DNA of 64,000 nt from Isoetes taiwanensis (GCA_021234155.1 JAJEKV010000034.1:6738028-6802027); one strand, 5' to 3'; positions 10,575 to 22,841 are shown, counted from the first letter of the stretch. The notes: generated by a model not told the origin, from the sequence alone. Program-made: numbers and translations.

Positions 10575-10665
10575 TATTCGACTTAGCACAAAACCTCTTT
10601 TGCAGCAGGTTGGAGAAGAGAAATGTTCGCGGCGGCCGCAAGGCCGGCGCTATAAATTTCTTGTA
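10575..10665 (+). repeat. GC-rich hairpin module, copy 1 (LTR fragment?)
   Basis: The segment AAGAGAAATGTTCGCGGCGG is followed by CCGCAAGGCCGGCGCTATAA and ATTTCTTGTA. It matches 26340-26420, where the GC-rich part is a perfect palindrome. Similarity extends upstream (ACAAAACCT, TTTGC, GTTGG). The ATAAAT motif and an AATAAAG 25 bases further on, like a promoter and poly(A) signal in an LTR, suggest an LTR fragment. Confidence 0.55.
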
Positions 10666-10751
10666 ATAGTAATAAAGTGTATGCATCAAGTTGGTTGCAG
10701 GACAAGAAGATCCCAAGGTGGGGACACCGCGATCTTTGCGAGACAAAGATC

Positions 10752-11059
10752 ATTTCAAGGTGGGGAGAATGTGGCGTTCCAAAGCCGTGATCACGGTCCC
10801 GGGCGTATCGTGATCGTCTCGTCACGCGTACACGCCATCCCGATTGACGTGTACGCCGATGTGTAGCCAAGCAAGTAGCACCCTAGGGGGCAACTTGCAA
10901 GTGTGTGCACATTTATTCATGTGCACATTTATTCATGTGTACACATTTATCCATGTGTACACTTTAGGCCACTTAACTAATAAAGGCAAGTGGGCCACAC
11001 CAATTATCCCACATGCTCAAGGGATAATGGGAAACCCTAGCCCTAACCCTTAGTCTATA
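10752..11059 (+). repeat. Ty3-like polypurine tract and partial 3' LTR
   Basis: TCATTTCAAGGTGGGGAGAA ending at 10769 is a typical polypurine tract, and upstream residues read like the FQGGEN end of Ty3/Gypsy coding regions. The LTR starts TGTGGCG at 10770. It includes three short repeats of GTGCACATTTATTCAT (10906-10965) and an AACCCTAGCCCTAACCC segment. It is interrupted at 11060 by the LINE poly(A) tail. The far side should resume near 33640, but I could not fix that junction. Confidence 0.6.
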
Positions 11060-11309
11060 TTTTTTTTTTTTTTTTTTTTTTTTTGTGAGGTTAAGGCAGA
11101 TTTTGATATTACATGCAAAAGAGATTACATGAATATTTACAGCAATTACAAAGGAAAAAACAAACCTTTGCAATGCTTACTTATCCCAAAAGGGACTGAG
11201 AAAAAGCAACACAGCTAGATAAACAAAATTAGCTGTACCAGCTGATCAAAAGAGAGTATCAGGTGCCAGTAATGACTCAAAACAGAACAGGAATCGAACC
11301 ACTGGTTCT

Positions 11310-14300
11310 CTATTCATAGCCCAAATCAAACTCCAATGGATCAGCCTGGACAATATGAAATACTGTCTCAAGCTCATCAAGATCCAGAGGGGTGTGGACC
11401 ATGAACTGCAGCATGATTTCCGAGGTGATATCAAAGTGTTCCTCCCATTTTGCAGCAAAGTAGATCTTCAGATCATTCCACCACCAGAGATCTTCATATT
11501 CCAGAATGACTCCCAAAGCTATTTGAGCCCAGATGTGCTGCTTCAAGTGAATCATCTTGGCTTTAATTTCCCCCCTTGTCCACTGCACAAAGGTCGGCTT
11601 CGGATCATATCTTCCTCGGGAAGGGGGGATAACCATATCATAATGTTCGGTCACAAAATCTGTCAATGTGAATATCAGCATCAGAGAGAGTTAATTTGAA
11701 AAAAGCATAAAAACCATGGTAGTTCCCAAGAGAATCCCAATTTCTGTCATATGCTGAGCCCTTGCTTCTTCTGTGAGCAATAGCAGTCTCGACCAGCAGG
11801 GACTGAAAACAAGCTTTGATCCAATTAAGGTTAAAAGCTTTTTGATCATGAAGGATTCTGTTTCGGTGCTTCCAAATGGACCAGAGGACCAGGGTTCTCA
11901 GAGTGCCACAAAAGGCACTTGGGAAGTTCAAGAAGACAAAGAATTCCTGGGAGGAGGAACCAGGAGTGGCCATACAAAGATTTCTTGCCCAGATCCAAAA
12001 AGGCAAAAGGCGAGGGCATTGAAAACATGCAAGTTAGATTTTGGGAGTTGACAGCCCAAAGGGCAAATGTTGGAATAAGCAGCCTTATACTTTGCTATTC
12101 TGTCATTGGTGGACAGACTCTGGTTCAGCAGTAACCATCTAAATAAGAGAATCTTTTTTGCACAGTAGGCCTGCCAACCATCAGTAATTACTTTAACTGC
12201 CTCTTGCTGAGTGCATCCCCATTTTGTAGTGACCTTGAGATCAGAGGGTTGAATGATCATTTTGTAGATTCTGGAGACACTATATTTTTTCTTTCCCTCA
12301 CAACTCCATGAAATTGGAGCTAATGAATCTTCCCAGTTATTCAGGGAACGGGAAATGACAGAAAAGATCTTTTTGTTCACCTGTGTGTCACTGATTTTAG
12401 TTACCATTTCCTGCCAGGTAAGCCAATTACCATTGCATCTGAGGTCAGCAATGGATTTAAAACCAGCATCACTCCATTCTTTGTATTTTCTTGGATGTTT
12501 GAGAGCCAAACACCCTGCTTCTGTAGGAAGTAGATTGTGATGCCAAAAGAAATGGAATTTGGAGCTTACCTTGTGAAGGTCATCTGCATGGAAACAATGA
12601 GAAGCTTCATTCCATGCTTCCAGAAGTCGCCTCATGATGGAAGATGTGTGGGAACCTGCTGTTAACTGATAAAAGGCTGAGTCTGGGAGCTGATGATGTA
12701 TAGAATTACTTCCCACAGGCTTAGTTTGTTGAATCCAATACCTGATGAAGGCCATAGCAGGGGAATCATAAGAAGAAGAAAGAGCACGCCAAATCAGTTT
12801 TGCAGCTAGGGCCTAAGCTTGTTTGAAGAGATCCTTGCAACCAAGACCCCCAGAATCTTTTGGAGTGATAAGATTCTGCCAGGCAACTTTATAATCACCT
12901 TGCCAAATGAATTTTCTAATAGCAGTCTGAATTTCTCCATAAGTTGCCTTGTCAGCCACAATTGCAGATGAGAAATAAATGTGTGTGCTGGCAATTACTG
13001 TATTGGCAATTTCCACCCTTCCTGCCAGTGAAAGAGAGGCAGGGTACATCATAAATTTCCTCTTGATCCTGTTTACAATGGGAGACCAAAGACCATGGAG
13101 ACTCATGTCTGGTGCAAGGGGAAGACCCAACAGTTTGGTAGCCATACCTTTTTCCAAAATTGCTATGTCTGCAATTTTGCTTTCAGTGGAGTCCAGAAGA
13201 ATAGTACATTTGGCTCTATTCAATAGCACACCTGAAGCTTTACCAAAGATCTCCATGGCAGAAAGGAAAGCAAAGATGCTTTTCCCATCATCCTCTAAAA
13301 AAATAAAGGTATCGTCAGCATACTGCATCAAAGATAAATGCATACCTTCATTTGGCATCTGGAGGCCTTTAATTTGTCCATTTTGCTGAAGTTTAAGTGT
13401 AACCTTGGTCACCATCTCAGCAACTATTAGGAAAAGGTAAGGGGCCAAAGGGCACCCTTGCCTTACTCCTCTTTTACAAGAGAAAAAAGAGGAGGGACAG
13501 CCATTGACCAGGACTGCAGATCTGGCTTCCTTATTAAAGGCAAGGACCAGATTAATTACTTTCTGAGAAAAACCCAGAAATTCCATAGCTTTGCTCAAGA
13601 AATCCCAATTAATAGTATCAAAAGCCCTTTTAAAATCAAGCTTCAAGAGCATGCAATTCTGTTTGGATAGATTACTCCAATGTAATCCTTCATAAGCCCC
13701 AATAAAATTGTCAAGGATGCTTCTTCCAGGGAGAAAAGCAGTTTGTAAGGGACTAATGAGAGCTTCCAAAGCAGGTTTGACCCTATTTGCTAATATTTTT
13801 GCCAGGATTTTATAAATGGTATTGGTCAAGGAAATTGGCCTCCAATCAGAGAAGGCCTTAGGCAGATCCACTTTAGGAACTAATGCAATAAGACCTGCAT
13901 TGACTGCAGGATGCAAACTATCAGCCTGCCAAGCCCCTTGCACAAAAGTTGTAATATCATCCTGCATCACATCCCAAAATTCCTTAAAGAATTCTGGGGG
14001 AAAGCCATCAGGACCTGGGCTTTTTCCAGAGGCCATCGAATTCAGAGTGAGGAGAATTTCCTGTTTCTGTGGAATAGCTAGAAGGGCCTCATTATTAACT
14101 GGAGGGGGGTCAGAGTCAAAGTTAATCATATTAAAAAATTGCTCAATATCTGACTGTGAGGTGGGCTGCTTATCAAACAGCTCCTGATACCTTTGAGTAA
14201 AGAAACTTTGAATTCCCTGTTGACCTTGAATAACACTACCCTGCTCATCCTGGACTGAGATAATGCCATTATTAATGATCAGGCTCTTAGCAGCCTCCAA

Positions 14301-15347
14301 TTCCTCCACGTGTTTGACCTTAATCTCCAATTGCTTCTCCACTTCCTGCAAGGTCTGGTTGTCTTTATCAAGAAACAAAGATTCCCTTACCTTTTTTATT
14401 TCAGCATAGATTTCATTTTTCTGCTTCCTCTTCTTTTCTGCCCAATCTTTGCCCCATTTTTTAATCCAATATTTTAAGGTTTTCAATTTCTGCACAAACC
14501 CAATCATGGACCTACTATTCCCAATCTTGGGAAGAGATAGATAATATTCCTTCAATTGAGTACAAAATTGTTGAACTTGCAAAAGTTGAACATTAAACTT
14601 GAAAGGGGTGCTTACTTTAGTAGCCCGAGGGGAAACTGCAAGTGATTCCAAAACTTGTGGAAAGTGGTCAGAGATGGAATTACTGCAATCTGACTTAATA
14701 AGGACCTGATCCCATAAGTCCAAGTCAGCTGATAAAGTGTAGAATCTGTCTAGTAAGCAAAATGTTCTTTCTGGACCCTTTCTTTTATTACTCCAGGAAT
14801 ATGTGGCTGATGAGGAGGGAGGATGATAAACAAAATTACCAACCAATTTATCCCATTCACATCTCTCATTCTTGGTCATATTGATTTTCTTTCCAAGCTT
14901 TTGGTCCCACAAGGGGGTGTTATTAAAGTCTCCTGCTAGCAGCCAGTTGTGAACCTGGTTTTATTGCTCAATCCACAAATATATTTCCTTCCATTGCATT
15001 TCCCTTTCATGGGGTTCTGTTGAAGCATAGACATTTATTATTCCAACCAAATGTCCCCTGATGTTAAGAAAACTAGCAAACCACCGACCCGAGGGGGATA
15101 CATATGATCCAGTAGAAGGAAAACCTTTCCAAATTGTGCAGATTCCCTCCTTAGTACCATTGGCTGCAGCCCAGGTCGAGCTACTGCCTGGACAAATCCA
15201 GTCTCCCAATTTTGATGATTCAAAAGAGGGAAGTCTATGTTCCTATAATAAAATAATGTCCGCCTTCATTTCCTGAATTGCAATGAGAGCCCTTTTCCTC
15301 TTCAAAGGACCCTTTATACCTCTTAAATTCCAACACACAATCTTCAT
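11310..15347 (-). pseudogene. LINE ORF2 (endonuclease, reverse transcriptase, zinc-binding domain)
   Basis: ORF2 is the LINE enzyme that nicks target DNA and copies the element's RNA at the nick. It starts MKIVCWNLRGIKG at 15347. The AP-like endonuclease shows WLLAGDFNNTPL and ends at SDHFP (about 14660). The reverse transcriptase (14912-12813) shows SPGPDGFPPEFF, LDFKRAFDTINW, VRQGCPLAPYLF and the catalytic YADDTFIF. After one stop the frame goes on from 12755 with the zf-RVT region (ILLFRWLLLNQSLSTNDRIA, SNICPLG). The tail contains WSIWKHRNRILHDQ in a shifted frame and ends at 11310. Inactivating changes are stops after IILL, after WIEQ and after FKQA, and frameshifts near 12000. The RT core itself is uninterrupted over 700 codons, so decay is moderate. 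Confidence 0.93.
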
Positions 15348-15504
15348 AAAGATTTATTTCTTGTATTAGAGGCAGGCCCATCTAAATTAAAGAGGACCAC
15401 TTTTTTATGCTTTTTCCTGGTTGTCTGTGGGGTAAAAAAATTCATCAACACCAGGTTGTGAGGGGGATGACATGATGAGGTCATTAGTAGGAAGAATTTC
15501 CTCA
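15344..15504 (-). pseudogene. LINE ORF1, 3' part
   Basis: On the minus strand the sequence reads EEILPTNDLIMSSPSQPGVD, then, after a probable one-base insertion in a seven-T run near 15435, FFTPQTTRKKHKKVVLFNLD up to a stop at 15344. The stop overlaps the ORF2 start as ATGA, the usual LINE arrangement for reinitiation. The reading frame is the one carried by the 5' part at 32939-33540 when the CACTA element and one TCA copy are removed. Confidence 0.75.
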
Positions 15505-16320
15505 CACTACAACATAATAGGGCATTTTTCGTCGGGTATAGCGTCAAATAAAGTGACGCTATGCGTATTCTCAAAGGCCTGTTAAATGTCACGATAATGA
15601 CGCTAAAAGTGCTATACTTTGATGTCGCATGGACGTCAACTTTTGCGTCAAGTATTCCGTCACGGCTATATAACGCAAAAATGACATAATGACTACATTT
15701 GTGGCAATTGCATAGCATGTTTGCGTCGATCTTATATCCAAGTTATTCAATATTTACGTCATATTTTGTATCATATTAGTTTCGACACAATGGCTGCATT
15801 TCTGGCAATTGCATGCCATGTTTGTGTCGAGCTTATGTCTAAGTAATTCAATGTTTGTGTCCTATTTTTTATCAGATTAGTCTTAACACAATGACTACGT
15901 TTGTAACAATAGCATGGCATATTTATGTCAAAACTTATATTCAAGTTTGTCGACAACTGCGTCATATTTATATCATATTAGTCTCGATTATGCAACTAAC
16001 TTGTTACATCATATTGGTGCACGTAGCTTGCATAGGTTGACATCCTTTGCGTCAGATTTACAACTCTTATTACACGTTGTATATCTTTTTGTTATGACAA
16101 ACTAGTGTCCTTTTTATAATAGTTGAGTAAAAAATTGTGTCAAAGTTTAAGTCTTTTTGTAACATATGCACATCAATTTTATAATGAGACCATTGTCAAA
16201 TTTGTGTCCATCATACCTTCACTTTATGTCCTTTTGTGGCAATTCCACCTTTATTTTTTGTCATTTTATCTTTTCATTAATAGATTTTTTTTTTTTTTTT
16301 TTTTTTTTTTTGGGGGGATT
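15505..16320. repeat. CACTA left subterminal region
   Basis: Many degenerate copies of TGTGTC/GCGTCA-type motifs are spread through this region, with recurring blocks such as GGCAATTGCATRSCATGTTT at about 15705 and 15795 and ATATCATATTAGT. CACTA subterminal repeats bind the transposase. A run of 27 T (16285-16311) followed by six G lies at the inner edge and may be the tail of another retroelement. Confidence 0.75.
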
Positions 16321-16586
16321 TATATTTGAGATGCTTTTTCTTGTGTTCATCCCAGATTGGTTTCATTTTAGTCTATAGTTGCATCATGCACAATGAACGA
16401 AGGAAGAAAAAATGAAAAGGAAGTAACTGCACCAGTGATAAGAAGATTAATCGTGATCAAATTACTTGACAAAATAAGGAAATTAAGGTCAAATGGAAGA
16501 TCGTTTTACATTTAGAGTACTTCTAACATTGATCAAAATAAATCCAATAGTTTTCAGTTTGAAACACTTTCTACCATGGATTATTT
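16321..16586. other. Spacer, no gene seen
   Basis: The interval is AT-rich with no coding signal. It lies directly downstream of the last exon of the gene fragment on the minus strand and may hold its 3' UTR. Confidence 0.3.
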
Positions 16587-17481
16587 TCATTCCAGATTAT
16601 CGTCGTTGGTAGGAGATGGCCCTTTATCATTGGGCTGATTGCGTTCTTCATCTTCGCCAACCTGTTTAAAAAAGAAAAGAACTTGGTCAATTCTCAAATT
16701 ATGCACCTATTTCAAACAAGTTATATGCCTCTATATTTTTAGATTTAATACAGATTCTAAGTAAGCTGCTTAAAATCACAATATCAGTAAGGCCATATTT
16801 ACTGATTAGATTATGGACTAGCCTTCCATTGCTTATGGAAAGGCCAGTATTACTGCATCCAGCAAGGAAGTATTTCAATCAAGTTATATGCCTCCTCTAT
16901 ATTTTTGAATTTAAGTCTTTAAGCCTTATAGATTAACATGAGCATGAGAGAAGGTTGAAGCTTGGCCACATCTGTTTTTGACTATATAACAAATGGCTGA
17001 ATTACTTTCTTGCTGTAAGTAGACCAGCATCATGTTCGGAATGAGATGGATGCCACTATTGAAGAATATAGTAAAAAGGTGAAATCACTGCTCCAAGGCT
17101 ATTCTAGTTAACAATTAAATGTAAATAGAGAGGCATCTTAAAATTTCCAATAAAATTGCTAACCTCGTCAAAATTAAGATAAGTAGGTTCTTGGTTCTTC
17201 AAGTTTACTCCATCCTCTTGCTTTATCTTCTTCTTAAACAGAATCCCAGGGCTAGGTTTTTTGACGTAGTCACTAGCTTTATGGTGCAACACAAAAAATA
17301 TCATAAGCATATAATTTTTCAAGCAATAAAATGTTGATTCACATGCAGATTATCATTTTCTTTATGCCTTGCATACTTCATAACCTTTTGCAATCATTTT
17401 CTTCTTCCATACTGTATATCCACCCTCGTCTTTTATTTTCCGTACAAGACCATCAATTGGAAACGTTCCCCAATCATTGAA
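16587..17481 (-). pseudogene. Three-exon gene fragment inside the CACTA element
   Basis: Three minus-strand exons can be linked with correct phase. Exon a (17481-17385) encodes FNDWGTFPIDGLVRKIKDEG through KKKMIAK and ends in the first base of a codon. Exon b (17276-17164) completes that codon and encodes SDYVKKPSPGILFKKKIKQE up to YLNFDE. Exon c (16661-16587) encodes VGEDEERNQPNDKGPSPTND then DNLE and a stop. Introns have GT and AG ends (GTTATG...AAAG; GTTAGC...AACAG). Matching phase over three exons is unlikely by chance. The acidic C-terminal tail and basic middle suggest a nuclear protein, but I do not recognise the family. Upstream exons were not found. It may be a host gene piece captured by the CACTA element or part of a CACTA-encoded accessory gene. 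Confidence 0.55.
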
Positions 17482-17556
17482 CTATAACATCAAAGAAAGT
17501 GATCAAAATACATATAAAAAAAGGGGATTTTCATATAACCTTTACATTTTACAAGC

Positions 17557-17684
17557 AATAGAATAAATCAAAGGATTTTGAGCTGGCCTCCAACAAATGT
17601 CTACAATCAAAGTTTCTCAGAATAGAATAAATCAAAGGATTTTGAGCTGGCCTCCAACAAATGTTGACAATCAAAGTTTCTCAG
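17557..17684. repeat. 64-bp tandem duplication
   Basis: AATAGAATAAATCAAAGGAT begins at 17557 and again at 17621, and both copies continue through GAGCTGGCCTCCAACAAATG and CAATCAAAGTTTCTCAG. The two differ at very few bases, so this is a recent local duplication. Confidence 0.9.
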
Positions 17685-18069
17685 ACATTATGGCATATGG
17701 ACTTACAGATGGATGGGGTTCACATATATATGGAAGCTTGTATGACAGTACTGCGCAGGACTGTGCAGTTGCTGAAAGTAGCATAGATCATCGAGACTAT
17801 AGATTTTGATAAGCGAGCCACAGAAAAATATAAATACCTTTGTCTTGCTGTGCCAAAGGCTTTTGCCTCCAAGAAAAAGTTAGAAAATTACAACTGCATT
17901 ATAGCGTGTCGACCATGGCTGGGACCAACATGACTATAGCCTAGAAGATACATGTCTTTGCTACGTGAAATTAGAATTGTTATCTACCTCTGGTCAGACG
18001 AATGCCAAACAAGATTAATAAAGTTTGTGAACCCTGCATTTGTGTATCTAGAACTTGTAAATTCAGTAC

Positions 18070-18660
18070 CGGTGCACATTGCCAACAGCTTTCAAGATTT
18101 TTGAGCAAATGCAGCAGAAAGGGTCTCAGCACAGATAAGTTTGCACATACAATGATTCTAAGTGTATGCTTGACTTTCATAGGGCAGGGAAAGAAACTTC
18201 ACGCTGAGGTGGTAGTCCATGAGTGGATATCTGACATGATCAACACAATTATTTGGTAGGATGCTTTAAAGGCACTTATCATGGACTGCCATTATTAGTT
18301 GTGCAATGATTATCATGTATGGTAAGTGTGGATGGCTTCATGATGCCCAAGTGGTCTTCGATCAATACCATGAGACTAAAGTCCAACAAAAAGGGGTTGC
18401 AGCCCGACGATATCTGCTTGTCTTTTGAGTTTAAATGTATTTGCTAGTCTTGCAGCCCTAGCAGAAACTAAAATAATTCATGTTCGGATCCTTGATGGTG
18501 GATATGACTAGAGGTCATTGTTGGCACCATCCTCGACACTGCATATAGAAGATATGGTAGCATAAATCATGCACGAATGATTTTTGACAACATGGATAAC
18601 CAGAATTTGCTCTCATGCTCTTTCGGGGATTGGGTTGTATTCTCAAAGATGTAACTGTGA
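18070..18660 (+). pseudogene. Pentatricopeptide repeat (PPR) protein relic
   Basis: Several PPR motifs can be read in different frames on the + strand. KFAHTMILSVCLTFIGQGKK followed by LHAEVVVHEWISDM is the L/S-type repeat opening (the GKKLHA...G pattern). MIIMYGKCGWLHDAQVVFDQ is the classic IDMYGKCG-xx-DAxxVFD repeat. TAYRRYGSINHARMIFDNMD is another. Frameshifts and stops separate them. PPR proteins bind organellar RNA for editing, splicing or stability, and land plants have hundreds of such genes. This piece lacks start, E and DYW domains and is a degenerate fragment. Its location inside a CACTA element suggests capture or insertion rather than a resident host locus. Confidence 0.8.
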
Positions 18661-20936
18661 GCCACATGCAACAGGCATGCCAAGAGATAGATAGTGCTAC
18701 TTAAGTTAGCATTCTTGCTGCAATGCGATCCATGATATGTATGCCAAGCACAACAATTTATAGGTGGCATATCACTTATTTACCTGGATGGGGCATTGCA
18801 CAGTCTCATCTCTATGAAGATTCTACCTTGTGTCTGGCTGGACAGCAAACACAAATGTGTCTCCTAAATCAGGAGCCAGCTTTATTAACATTTGAGAAAA
18901 GCTACTTTATGACAAGCGAATTCAACTAATGAAGATGATAGCTGCAGATACATTTACCTAGGTGAGAACTCACCGTCAACCCGACTTGTGAACTCACCTG
19001 CGGTACCCTTTGGGAAACCACTTAATGGTGGAAAAAGTAGAACCCCGGACTTAGTGCAAAGATTTTTCGTGTTCATCACGGTCAACCCGCACAAGCAAAG
19101 TCTCATTAGGTAAACGACTCAAAGATATATCCAAGCGAAATGACTCAAATATATACCTTCGCCTTTTGCTTTCTTTAAGTCGATTGCTAAGATTCTCATA
19201 TCGGTGCCAACATTTTACAATGCCGACACCTTAAAACCATGATTTTGATCTAAACGCATATGAAAGCAACAAATAAAATAATATTTCAAACTAGGACGCA
19301 AAATCCGGGATAACATCATCTTCTCTCGCTCTGCCGAGGATATAAAGGCAAATGATTCAAGAACGACACGAAAAGGTAGCGTGATCTGTTGTTTGTAGAG
19401 GAGCGGAGCAAAATAAATGGGCTCCCCATAACAAAAAGATGGCCGGTATCGAAAGTGGCTTTCATAGTTTGGTATTTGGAACCGGTTTTGATTGCTTACG
19501 TGTATGGGCTGGGAGCTTAATCTTCAAAGTCGGCAGGATATAAGTTATACAAAATAAAATACTGACTGCACAGATGTGAAACGAAATACAGGCCTTACCA
19601 ATCGCCTAGTTGTGAGCTGAAGAGCTCCGGCGCCATCGCATCGTCAGAAGAGAAGAGGGAAAGGGTAAGAATTTTAAAACGGAAAAAGAAAACTTGAAAA
19701 ACGATTGTTTAAATTTCCCTCCTTGAAGTAAATCAAATATACATTGGTATTCTTGTCTTAACATATATAAACCTCAAGGGGGCAAGATTCTTTTTCCGGA
19801 AGGAAAAAATAGAGATAGAAAAAAAAGGCCAAAGAAAATAGAAGTGAAATGAAAAAATGTTAGGACGTGTCGATGTGAAAATAGATGTGAAAAAAACACG
19901 TTTTTCTTGAAGACCTCTGATGCCGGATCCGATCCAGTCCTGTTTGCCGCTGCTCACGGATTCCACAGATCCGACCACGTTCTATCAATCTAGCAATCTT
20001 TGTTCCTGAAAAAGATGGGTAGAAGGTAAATCCTCTCTGTCATGATTTCTCTTCCAAAAAAAACTCTGTTTTTTATTGCAAGAATCCCTGTTTTTTTCCC
20101 AAATCAGAAGCGGAACATGGCCAGCATTGTCTTTGAACAGGCCGAAACTGGCCGACTGTATATTTGGGTATGGCAACGTGCTTGGTATTCTGGCAATGAT
20201 TTGTCTGCAGGTCATGTTCCGGTAAGCTTTCTATCTTTGTTCTTCAATATTTATAGTATGGGTGTTTGAAGCCTGCAAATGGGCGATGGATTCTGATGTA
20301 GGCAAGTTCACAATAGCTCGCCGGCATGCACAGATTGGAAATCGATTTGCTATTCACAATCCAAAACAGGTTGAAGATCGATTTTGGACAGGTCGATTAT
20401 GTACAGATCGGCCATGATCCGCTGGATTGAGCTACATGTTAAGAGTTGACTATGATTCAGGAGGTCTAGAAAACATGAAATATTCTGGATCTACTGGTTG
20501 TAGTTGAAAAAATCTTGTTGTTGATCTGTGCCTTAGCAAAAAACGAGTTTGCCCATCTCAAAAATCTGGCTTTCAATTAGGAAGAGAAAAAGATCCAAAA
20601 AGTCATCTGTATTCAAAGATTCGTCTGGACAGATCTTGCTGGTATGAGCTTTCAATACAGATTTGCCCTGTTACAAACTCTGGGATTCTTGGATGCTTCG
20701 GTTATCCAAAGCTAATATGATATGGAAGCTGTGTCAAATCATGCCTATGCCAGATCATGGCAAAATACAGAAGCCTAGAAGAAAATAAACCAGGTAAGTC
20801 CTTATGGTTTTACCGTTTCACATTTCAGAATTGATATATGATTTGTGCCTTGAAGATTTATCAGTTGAAGCCTGTTCTTGCTAAGCTTGTTAAAAAGCCA
20901 GGTTTGAACACAATGTGTCTTCATTTTTCTAGCCTT
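18661..20936. other. CACTA interior without recognised genes
   Basis: No long conserved frame is visible. Short gene-like pieces occur, for example a + strand frame at 20116-20214 (ASIVFEQAETGRLYIWVWQR) followed by a possible splice donor, but I do not recognise them. A stretch near 19700-19900 is strongly purine-rich on the + strand. No transposase motif was found. Confidence 0.35.
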
Positions 20937-21092
20937 GAATATGTAGCATAATAACAGGGGGTTTTCTTTGTGTTTTTGTACGCTTTTCACTAAGGTTTTC
21001 TTATGATTTCGTGATGTATTCAAATGGATGTACTAATGTGTACATCTAGAGTGCACCATTTCTGAGCCATTGATTTTAGCCTTTTTTTTTTC

Positions 21093-21263
21093 AATGGTCA
21101 ACAACCAATGGCTCACAACAAAAGCCCTTTTTTTGTGCGTGTGGTGCATAATGGTCAACAACCAATGGCTCACAACAAAAGCCCTTTTTTTGTGCGTGTG
21201 GTGCATAATGGTCAACAACCAATGGCTCACAACAAAAGCCCTCTTTTTGTGTGTGTGGTGCAT
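21093..21263. repeat. 57-bp tandem repeat, three units (copy 2)
   Basis: Units start at about 21093, 21150 and 21207 and match the array at 3238-3408 unit for unit, including the variant third unit with CTCTTTTTGTGTGTG. The array therefore existed before the module was duplicated. Confidence 0.95.
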
Positions 21264-21921
21264 AATGGCCACATGAAGGGCTTGAAGGGCGCATGTAGTG
21301 CAGTTTCCCCGCCTGCAACACATTTCTTATCATAACTTTTGATCCACATTTCTTATCATAACTTTTGATCCAGAGCTCTGTTTCAGATGATTTTTATTGC
21401 GTTGGAAAGCTCTCTCCGAGATCTTTTTGATAATGTATAATATGGATATGTTTGGTTAAGTTATCTATGCTAAAACAGCATTTTTTTCGGCCGGGTTTGG
21501 TAGGCTTTCACATCCTACTAGTTGATTAATACAGGATTGCGCTATTGGATATTGTTTTATGGCTCATTCCGAATGAAGCTTGCAAAAAATTACCATGCAG
21601 TTTTAGATTTTGAGGCAGTTATTAAGCAAATTCCAAGGCTTCTAGATCCTTGTGCTAACAAGCAGAAAAGTTTTCCACTTTGGTTTCTCACCACAAGAAT
21701 CCATGGACTTTCAGAATAATGGGATCAATCTGCTCTATCTTTATGGTAACTTTTACTTACGTTCTATTTGTTTTATTGTGATGAAATTCAAAAGCTACAG
21801 GTGATAAAAGCCTCAAATGAATTCTAGTTTTTTTCTGGTTTAAATTCTAAAATTTTTGTCACACCGGTAGGGGGGGGGGCGAAGGGGCCAAAAAAATTTT
21901 TTTGCAACACAAACCATTAAC

Positions 21922-22446
21922 ATCCAACATATAAAATTAAATCCCCAGCATAACAACCAACACATAACAACCATTGGGTCCAACACATTTAAATTCAAAT
22001 CCCCCTTAAACCCCCTTTGGTTTGGGTGCATATTCACACGGGGGGTGACGTAGGGCAGCGAGAGCCCTCATAATTGTATTTTGCACGTACGAAATCAACA
22101 CCATATAGTATTCCGCTTGAAATCTTATAGTATTTTGCGAATCTTGTTATACAGTATAGCAAATTTTGTATTTGCATACCCCACAAACGAGGAACTTTAC
22201 GTACGGTGTAGATTAAGGAATAAGGGGTAAATATGCCTATCCAATAGCTCTCGTTGCCCGGAGTCACCCCCCGTGTGAATATGCACCCAAACCAAAGGGG
22301 GTTTAAGGGGGATTTGAATTTAAATGTGTTGGACCCAATGGTTGTGTTAATTAATGTCAATGGTACTTATGTGTTGGTTGTTAGTGTCAATGGTTGTTAT
22401 GTGTTGGTTGTTATGCGTTGGGGGATTTAATTTTTATATGTTGGAT
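21922..22446. mobile_element. Long-armed MITE, copy 2 (complete right arm)
   Basis: The left arm starts ATCCAACATATAAAATTAA (21922) and the right arm ends TTAATTTTTATATGTTGGAT (22446), forming long inverted arms around a core of about 200 bases. The right arm holds the segment with GTGTTGGTTGTTATGCGTTGG that is missing from copy 1's right arm. The left arm has lost about 50 bases. No clear target duplication is visible, so the outermost base is uncertain. Confidence 0.75.
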
Positions 22447-22841
22447 CTATACTTTGATGGGGAAATAAGATTGCACATTAAAATAAAAGATTTTATGACA
22501 TACAAAATTGGAAAAGCTCTCTTATATTTCATAATTTTGTATGGGGGTGCTTTTTTTATTGACCTACCCAATTTCACGACGCTCCAGCATCGGCTCAGCA
22601 CCTATTTTCAGCTTTTTCTCGTGACGTGAAGGACGCCCTTCATCATTCTTGAAGGACGCCCTTCATCATTTTTGCAGGGTGTGCAGGCCTGCACGCGAAA
22701 AGTTTTCGCAGGCAGAATTGATTAGGTGCAGCTAGGGATTTTCGAATCGTGATCATTTTGATTTTGAAGCTTGATTGAAAGTGTAATTGGGTTGGGAAGT
22801 TCGGTTCATTCTGCTACTCTTAGGAATTCCAGCATCTAGCT

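Larger units (their letters stand above)
20937..22446 (+). repeat. Duplicated module, copy 2 (inside CACTA)
   Basis: The module is nearly identical to 3083-4527 in direct orientation, including the three 57-bp units and the 65-codon frame (21522-21719). Compared with copy 1 it has an internal deletion of about 50 bases in the left MITE arm but keeps the complete right arm. The very low divergence shows a young duplication relative to the decayed surroundings. Confidence 0.9.

Noticed and set aside
10567-10866. 99-codon + strand ORF across the GC hairpin and polypurine tract
   Set aside because: It crosses noncoding retroelement signals (hairpin, PPT and LTR start), so it cannot be a single real protein.
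11060-16380. TTAGTCTATA at 16370 as the target duplication of the LINE, matching the flank at 11050
   Set aside because: The site lies within the CACTA element, beyond the LINE border at 15505. The LINE continues at 32939, so the ten-base match is taken as coincidence.
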